DNA of 19,608 nucleotides from JBBRQP01 sp038226175 (GTDB taxonomy: Bacteria > Cyanobacteriota > Cyanobacteriia > Gloeobacterales > Anthocerotibacteraceae), in the NCBI GenBank assembly GCA_038226175.1, contig JBBRQP010000057.1, forward strand, positions 1-19,608. Direction: 5' to 3'. The notes under the pieces were generated by a model. That model was not told the origin of the DNA, did no database searches, and was given only the letters and a program-made list of their open reading frames with translations. Made by a program: the position numbers and the translations under genes. How positions within the stretch are numbered: position 1 is the stretch's first letter; each line of letters begins with the position of its first letter. Shown here one piece after another: positions 15,234 to 19,608 of the stretch.

Positions 15234-16451
15234 ATGGCTCGCGCTAAATTCGAACGCTCCAAACCTCACGTCAACATTGGCACCATTGGTCACGTTGACC
15301 ACGGCAAAACCACCTTAACTGCTGCAATTACAATGACCCTAGCAGCTTTGGGCAATGCTAAAGCTCGTAAATACGACGAAATTGATGCGGCTCCTGAAGA
15401 AAAAGCCCGGGGCATTACCATCAATACCGCCCACGTCGAATACGAAACCGACCAACGCCACTATGCCCACGTAGATTGCCCCGGTCACGCCGACTATGTG
15501 AAAAATATGATCACCGGTGCGGCACAAATGGACGGTGCGATCCTGTTGGTTTCTGCTGCTGACGGCCCCGAGCCGCAAACCAAAGAACACGTCCTGCTCG
15601 CTCGCCAAGTCGGTGTCCCAGCTCTCGTAGTTTTCTTAAACAAAGCTGACTTGATGGAAGGCGAGGATGAACTCGTTGAGCTCGTCGAACTTGAAGTCCG
15701 GGAATTGCTCAGCAAATACGACTTCCCCGGTGACGATATTCCGATTGTCAAAGGTTCAGCCAAAGAAGCTCTCGACTACATCACCGCTAACCCTACGGTC
15801 AAACGTGGTGAAAATGCTTGGGTTGACTGCATCTACTCCTTGATGGAAGCCGTAGACGAAGCTATTCCAACGCCTGCCCGGGAAACTGACAAGCCATTTT
15901 TGATGGCTGTGGAAGATGTATTCGCCATTACTGGTCGTGGTACAGTTGCTACCGGTCGGATTGAGCGCGGGAAAATCAAAGTTGGTGAAGAAATCGAAAT
16001 CGTCGGTTTGCGCGATACCCGCAAAGCCATCGTTACCGGTCTAGAGATGTTCCAAAAAACTCTCGATGAAGGGATGGCTGGTGATAACATCGGGATTCTG
16101 TTACGCGGTGTCAAAAAAGATGACATTGAACGTGGCATGGTCTTAGCAAAAACCAACAGTATCAAGCCCCATACCGAGTTTGAAGCACAGGTGTACGTTC
16201 TCTCCAAAGAAGAAGGTGGTCGTCATACTCCTTTCTTCCCCGGTTATCGTCCTCAGTTTTATGTGCGGACAACGGATGTAACGGGTTCCATTACCCTTCC
16301 TGAAGGTGTGGAAATGGTTATGCCCGGTGATGACATCAAAATGGTGGTGGAATTAATCCAACCTATTGCTATCGAACAAGGGATGCGCTTCGCTATTCGT
16401 GAAGGTGGTCGGACGGTCGGTGCTGGTGTCGTAGCCAAAATCCTCAAATAG
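15234..16451 (+). CDS. tuf: Translation elongation factor Tu
   Basis: A 405-residue EF-Tu that delivers aminoacyl-tRNA to the ribosome as a GTP complex. The G motifs are GHVDHGKT (19-26), RGITI (59-63), DCPGH (81-85) and NKAD (136-139), followed by beta-barrel domains 2 and 3 and the ending GRTVGAGVVAKILK. Domain 3 has a shorter loop (VTGSITLPEGVEMVMPGD) than the roughly 409-residue cyanobacterial proteins I know, which accounts for the slightly smaller size. AAGGAAG lies 7 bases before the ATG. The usual str-operon neighbours (rpsL, rpsG, fusA upstream; rpsJ downstream) are absent here, so it is transcribed from its own leader. A membrane-protein gene follows after 9 bases. Confidence 0.98.
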   Translation: MARAKFERSKPHVNIGTIGHVDHGKTTLTAAITMTLAALGNAKARKYDEIDAAPEEKARGITINTAHVEYETDQRHYAHVDCPGHADYVKNMITGAAQMDGAILLVSAADGPEPQTKEHVLLARQVGVPALVVFLNKADLMEGEDELVELVELEVRELLSKYDFPGDDIPIVKGSAKEALDYITANPTVKRGENAWVDCIYSLMEAVDEAIPTPARETDKPFLMAVEDVFAITGRGTVATGRIERGKIKVGEEIEIVGLRDTRKAIVTGLEMFQKTLDEGMAGDNIGILLRGVKKDDIERGMVLAKTNSIKPHTEFEAQVYVLSKEEGGRHTPFFPGYRPQFYVRTTDVTGSITLPEGVEMVMPGDDIKMVVELIQPIAIEQGMRFAIREGGRTVGAGVVAKILK

Positions 16452-16460
16452 CTTTCAACC

Positions 16461-17198
16461 ATGGAAGCAACCCCAAGCCCCAAATCTACGCCTGTTGCAC
16501 CAAAGCAGCGTAGTCCTTGGGGTTTGGTTATTTTATTTGTCAGTGCGGTTTTAGCCGTGATCCTATGCGCTTATTTGGGCTATGGTTATGGTCAGCAAGC
16601 CCTGCGGGATGTACAGACGCCCACAACCGTTGACTTAACCACTGATTTGTTTGATCAAGAAAAATCTGACGGTTTTATCTCTGAGCCTCAAATACTCTCC
16701 CAAGTTGCACAAAATGAACGGCGCATGCGTGCTCAAGGCTTACGGGTTGTTGACAGTACAGCTGGCTCTGTAGTACGTGATGCTAATTTAGAAACCTCAG
16801 ATATTTTTGCTGCTCCCAAAGTAGTAGCTGCCGCTGCAAAAGCGGACACCCAACAAGAAGCGACCAGTGCCGATCTTGTCCTGCGCGTAAACACAGTGCA
16901 GAAATTGGCGAATCAACTCATACTTGAAGTCAGTCTTAGCAATAACAGTGATAAAGACCGCCGCTTTTTGTACGGTGATGCCTTCAATCAATTGTTGGTT
17001 TCTGACGAAAAAGGCAAGCGTCTCAGTACCCTGACCTCAAATTTACCAGGTGATGTACGGGCAGATGGCACAACCTATACCGGAACTATTGAAATTCCGA
17101 TCGACGAATTAGGTAGCGCCCGCTATCTGCGTTTGAGCCTACAAAATTTCCCAGATGGGCAGGTTAATTTAGCAATTCCTTCGGTCAAACTGCCCTAA
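16461..17198 (+). CDS. Membrane-anchored protein of unknown function with a C-terminal beta-rich domain
   Basis: A 245-residue protein with a short proline-rich cytoplasmic start, one membrane segment (about 20-43, WGLVILFVSAVLAVILCAYL), a Glu/Gln-rich linker with the stretch VVAAAAKADTQQEATS, and a C-terminal domain (about 145-245) of alternating beta-type residues: LILEVSLSNNSDKDRRFLYG, TYTGTIEIPI and RYLRLSLQNFPDG. The C-terminal part resembles extracytoplasmic Ig-like domains of the DUF4352 kind, but this is a weak impression. The start is 9 bases after the tuf stop, with no clear ribosome binding site, so it may be expressed by readthrough from tuf. I do not recognise a specific family. 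Confidence 0.8.
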   Translation: MEATPSPKSTPVAPKQRSPWGLVILFVSAVLAVILCAYLGYGYGQQALRDVQTPTTVDLTTDLFDQEKSDGFISEPQILSQVAQNERRMRAQGLRVVDSTAGSVVRDANLETSDIFAAPKVVAAAAKADTQQEATSADLVLRVNTVQKLANQLILEVSLSNNSDKDRRFLYGDAFNQLLVSDEKGKRLSTLTSNLPGDVRADGTTYTGTIEIPIDELGSARYLRLSLQNFPDGQVNLAIPSVKLP

Positions 17199-17230
17199 TT
17201 GGGGTACAAATCACAGTAGGATAGGGCTAT

Positions 17231-17304
17231 CGGGATGTGGCTCAGCTTGGTAGAGTGCTGCGTTCGGGACGCAGAGGTCGCAGGTTCGAATCCTGTCATC
17301 CCGA
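17231..17304 (+). tRNA. trnP-CGG: tRNA-Pro (anticodon CGG)
   Basis: A complete 74-base cloverleaf: acceptor stem CGGGATG/CATCCCG, D stem GCTC with its partner GAGT, anticodon stem CTGCG/CGCAG with loop TTCGGGA (anticodon CGG), T arm CAGG-TTCGAAT-CCTG, and discriminator A. No CCA is encoded. The C1-G72 pair is typical of bacterial tRNA-Pro. It is 32 bases after the preceding gene on the same strand. Confidence 0.95.
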
Positions 17305-17399
17305 TTCTTATGTAACTTGCTCTAGGTTGAAGTTTCAGGGATCTAATCAGAAATTTCTGAGACTTTGGGATAGCTCATACTAGGCATTTTAGGATTATA

Positions 17400-17567
17400 T
17401 TAGCTTGAGAAGCGTAAGCCCTATGCATGAACAACGGGACATAAGTTGCCGCACAAGGACAGACCGCTAAAGCCACGCCATTATAGGCGTGTTCTGGGCG
17501 TGGCTTTGGGAGCCTGAAGTTAACTGGACGTAGGGCAGAGTCAAAGCATAATAGTTGCTTACAAATA
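17400..17567 (+). mobile_element. Decayed solo left end of an IS605/IS1341-like element
   Basis: This stretch resembles, in order, the left end of the TnpB element at 5598: GCGTAAGCCC (17412-17421; 5603-5612), CGGGACATAAG against CGGGATATAAG, GGCGTGGCTTT (17497-17507; 5674-5684), GAGCCTGAAGTT against GAGCCTAAAAGTT, and a perfect 17-base match ATAGTTGCTTACAAATA (17551-17567; 5730-5746) covering the first codons of tnpB. The start codon has become ATA and a TAG follows five codons later, after which similarity ends. It holds its own hairpins: AAAGCCACGCC (17469-17479) pairs perfectly with GGCGTGGCTTT. It fills most of the gap between tRNA-Pro and the DUF4239 gene. Confidence 0.72.
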
Positions 17568-17635
17568 GAGGAACTGTAACTAAAGTGATGGAACAACGCA
17601 AGAAGCATAATATGACTTACAACAAGGATTAGGGT

Positions 17636-18394
17636 ATGAACGAGCCGCAGCCACTGCTTGTCCTTGCGCTCTCGTTTAGCGGACTCTGTCTGGCGGCATG
17701 GGTCGGCTGGTTTTTGCTGAAAAAACAGCCTCTCCAAGAGGAAATCCGTGAAGACTTCAACGTTGTCCTTGCTTCTACCCTCTCTCTGCTAGGACTGATT
17801 ATTGGCTTTAGCTTTTCGGTAGCCATCAACCGTTACGACCAGAGAAAGAACTATGAGGCGGTGGAGGCCAATGCGATTGGTACGGAATATTTTCGACTTG
17901 ATCTGCTCCCTGCGGACGATGCCGCAAAGGTGCGTCCACTATTACGCAGCTACCTCGACCAGCGTATTCTCTTTCACCTAACCCGCGACGAGCAAGAGCT
18001 TCAGAAAATCAATAGCCGAACAACGCAGTTGCAGACTGCGTTGTGGTCGGCAGTTCGAGTCGTTGCTGTAGCCAAGCCAACCCCCATTGTTTCTTTAGCT
18101 GTTTCAGGGATGAATGATGTGCTGGACGCACAAGGATATACCCAAGCGGCCTATTGGAACCGAATTCCAACTTCGGCTTGGTGGCTTATGGTCGTCATCG
18201 CCATCTGCTGTAACTTACTGGTCGGCTATGGTTCGCGGAGCATGACAGCAGGTTCTCGGCTGCTTCTGATTTTGCCGCTTATTGTCTCTCTGGCTTTTAT
18301 GCTGATCGCAGATATTGATACGCCACGTCATGGCTTTGTTCGCATCAGCCCAGAAAATCTACTCAGTCTCGCTGATTCCCTACGCCCTCGCTGA
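17636..18394 (+). CDS. DUF4239 / bestrophin-like membrane protein
   Basis: A 252-residue integral membrane protein. There are two N-terminal membrane segments (about 6-28 and 42-64), the conserved stretch LASTLSLLGLIIGFSFSVAI followed by NRYDQRKNYEAVEANAIGTE, a soluble helical middle (about 80-160), then two more membrane segments (AWWLMVVIAICCNLLVGYGS and LLLILPLIVSLAFMLIADI) and the ending DTPRHGFVRI. The pattern fits the DUF4239 bestrophin-like domain family, thought to be ion-channel related, with no proven role. The ATG at 17636 follows AAGGATTAGGGT, a usable ribosome binding site. It is preceded by the solo transposon end, so its original promoter may have been displaced. Confidence 0.85.
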   Translation: MNEPQPLLVLALSFSGLCLAAWVGWFLLKKQPLQEEIREDFNVVLASTLSLLGLIIGFSFSVAINRYDQRKNYEAVEANAIGTEYFRLDLLPADDAAKVRPLLRSYLDQRILFHLTRDEQELQKINSRTTQLQTALWSAVRVVAVAKPTPIVSLAVSGMNDVLDAQGYTQAAYWNRIPTSAWWLMVVIAICCNLLVGYGSRSMTAGSRLLLILPLIVSLAFMLIADIDTPRHGFVRISPENLLSLADSLRPR

Positions 18395-18492
18395 AAGTCG
18401 CTCCTACGCCGTGTAATTTACTATCCATATTCATCAAATTTTTATTAGCTGGTATGGGTTATAACTGCTATATCTCTCACTCGTAAGGATTT

Positions 18493-18672
18493 ATGCTCGA
18501 TATGTGGACTGTGTTTGTGACCCTTTTAACCTGCTGTTTTTGGATTGCTGCTGTGATCATTGGTCTCATTACACTGGGCTTTTGGCAGATTATCGAGCTG
18601 AGAGTATCAAAATCAACTCAGTTTATCTCTGACGCCATTCATTTACAGCGTATTAAGAAACTCAATGGGTAA
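18493..18672 (+). CDS. Small single-pass membrane protein, 59 residues
   Basis: A short gene with a good ribosome binding site: AAGGA (18485-18489) 3 bases before the ATG at 18493. The peptide opens MLDMWTVFVTLLTCCFWIAA, continues through a hydrophobic segment ending VIIGLITLGFWQII (total about residues 6-34), and ends with a basic, amphipathic tail (SKSTQFISDAIHLQRIKKLNG). Two adjacent Cys (C14, C15) lie in the membrane part. No family is recognised. It sits between the DUF4239 gene and a coiled-coil protein on the same strand, 98 and 32 bases away. Codon usage resembles its neighbours. Confidence 0.6.
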   Translation: MLDMWTVFVTLLTCCFWIAAVIIGLITLGFWQIIELRVSKSTQFISDAIHLQRIKKLNG

Positions 18673-18704
18673 AGCTCAACTCTAGTCGTGCACGCTGGGG
18701 CTTA

Positions 18705-19223
18705 GTGTTAGAGGTGAAATCAACAGCGATTATGGTACTGGAGGTCTCGGTTACCGGAGCAAAGCAGAAATTAGAATTTGATTGCCGTACTCATCCCCCC
18801 TACAATCTCAAGGTTTCTTCAAGTCGAGACAAAGACCTTACTTTACAAAAACTACGTAAAAACATCCCTCTACTGTTGGAACGCCAGCAACTAGAAAAAC
18901 AGGTTTGTGATTTGGTTAAGCAAATATCTCAACTCAAATCGGTGACGGCTATAGTCTCGGTCTCTGAACGGCATCAAGACAAACTCCCTATTTATGAGCA
19001 AGGCTTAGTTCAGTTAGAACAGTTGCGCCATCAGGCCAAAGAGAATATTTATGCGCTAGATAGCTATTTAAGGGAGGTTTTGATTGCGGCACGCATTGAG
19101 GCTATTAGTGAGAAAGTCTTTGTTGACCTGCCTGATCCTTTAGCTCTTTATGAACAAAGCCAAGTCTATAAAAAAGCCTACCAGCGCGTTAAGCATGATA
19201 TTGATGCTCTGACTAGTCTGTGA
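18705..19223 (+). CDS. Coiled-coil protein of unknown function
   Basis: A 172-residue soluble protein from the GTG at 18705. An alternative ATG is at 18732 (MVLEVSVTGAKQKLEFDC); neither has a good ribosome binding site. After a short beta-like start, long heptad-rich helices occur at about 44-80 (LTLQKLRKNIPLLLERQQLE and on) and 97-130, with a further helix to the C-terminus (YEQSQVYKKAYQRVKHDIDA). No domain is recognised. The frame remains open for 16 further codons before the GTG (ending SSRARWGLVLEV) and looks coding there, so the true start may lie further up or the gene may have lost it. It could form a unit with the 59-residue membrane protein 32 bases before it. Confidence 0.6.
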   Translation: MLEVKSTAIMVLEVSVTGAKQKLEFDCRTHPPYNLKVSSSRDKDLTLQKLRKNIPLLLERQQLEKQVCDLVKQISQLKSVTAIVSVSERHQDKLPIYEQGLVQLEQLRHQAKENIYALDSYLREVLIAARIEAISEKVFVDLPDPLALYEQSQVYKKAYQRVKHDIDALTSL

Positions 19224-19297
19224 ATAACTTACTGTCAAGGGTCGCCGCCACAGGTGCAAAGTAATGGGATGCCCGTGCCGCATGGATTCATACTGTG

Positions 19298-19551
19298 TCA
19301 CTCATCGTAATGGTAACGAGCCTTGAGGAAATTGATCCGGTCATCACAGACTTTGTAGACGAGTCTATCGGCCTCTGTGATACGGCGCGACCAGAGACTG
19401 GCACTGTACTTGAGCAGTTCGGATTTAACAATGCTCCAAAAGGGGTCTTTCATCATCGCATCTACTAATACTCTTTCCGTTTGATTAGCAGGTTTTTGTT
19501 CTGGGCCACCAATGGTAGAACAAGTATCTCTTGAGCAACTCGGTCTGCTTT
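19298..19551 (-). pseudogene. Txe/YoeB-type toxin remnant
   Basis: The minus-strand frame 19456-19298 encodes 52 residues starting MMKDPFWSIVKSELLKYSAS, then LWSRRITEADRLVYKVCDDR and INFLKARYHYDE. This is the C-terminal half of a YoeB/Txe RNA-cleaving toxin (relatives: PF.GIGKPE.LK..LSG.WSRRI..EHRLVY...CRYHY). The preceding part, VAQNKNLLIKR (relatives: QNKKLLKRI), lies in another frame, upstream of a frameshift at about 19457-19480. The GIGKPE motif is altered to SIVKSE, and the first residues cannot be traced beyond a TAG near 19552. No antitoxin gene is visible in the remaining bases. It is a decayed toxin, not an active toxin-antitoxin pair as seen here. Confidence 0.7.
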
Positions 19552-19608
19552 GATAAACTACGACATCGTTGCTCTAATCGCTCTTCCACTTCTTCAATCG
19601 TCACCCAA

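Noticed and set aside
19311..19469. Plus-strand open frame starting MVTSLEEIDPV
   Set aside because: It is antisense to the toxin remnant, whose minus-strand translation matches a known family; no ribosome binding site.
19485..19607. Minus-strand frame with helical, Glu-rich sequence entering from the right edge (VTIEEVEERLEQ)
   Set aside because: It overlaps the toxin remnant in another frame, ends with unrelated residues, and most of it would lie outside the window.
1..19608. CRISPR array, rRNA genes, prophage or biosynthetic cluster
   Set aside because: No regularly spaced repeats, rRNA sequence, phage structural genes or synthase modules were seen on either strand.

Overview
The window is from a cyanobacterium. 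It carries the overlapping photosystem II pair psbD-psbC, a PAM68-type photosystem II assembly protein, a DUF3155-like protein that appears confined to cyanobacteria, a cyanobacterial-type EF-Tu, and typical cyanobacterial mobile-element debris (IS630, TnpB, Uma2). The genus cannot be fixed from the sequence. D2 and CP43 carry several changes from the textbook sequences, which hints at a lineage some distance from the commonly studied model strains (inference).

Layout. 1-110: the start of an IS630-type transposase running off the left edge. 223-3480: housekeeping genes, namely DAHP synthase (minus), a PAM68-like protein (minus), a DUF3155-like protein (plus, TTG start) and TlyA rRNA methyltransferase (minus), then tRNA-Met(CAU). 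3753-7191: a disturbed region. It holds a secreted beta-helix protein interrupted by one in-frame TAG, then a Uma2-type gene split in two by an IS605/IS1341-like element that encodes an apparently intact TnpB nuclease. 7271-11038: two compact minus-strand operons (ArsR regulator-PanE; DUF192-RlmN-MAPEG protein, all joined by 4-base overlaps) and a plus-strand rlmH. 11329-13940: psbD-psbC with a structured leader and a clear intrinsic terminator. 14027-14750: a heavily decayed gene for a secreted protein. 15234-17304: tuf without its usual str-operon partners, a membrane-anchored protein 9 bases behind it, and tRNA-Pro(CGG). 17400-17567: a solo, decayed left end related to the TnpB element. 17636-19223: a DUF4239/bestrophin-like membrane protein, a 59-residue single-pass membrane protein and an unrecognised coiled-coil protein. 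19298-19551: a broken YoeB-type toxin.

How it fits together. Three themes run through the window: photosystem II (PAM68-like, D2, CP43), the translation machinery (TlyA, RlmN, RlmH, EF-Tu, two tRNAs), and erosion by transposons with decaying accessory genes (four broken genes and three mobile-element traces). No multi-gene defence or biosynthetic cluster is visible. The observations most worth following are the roughly 31-residue lumenal insertion with two cysteines in CP43, the TnpB element whose stop codon sits in the loop of its own right-end hairpin together with a related solo left end about 12 kb away, and the long beta-helix frame broken only by a single TAG.
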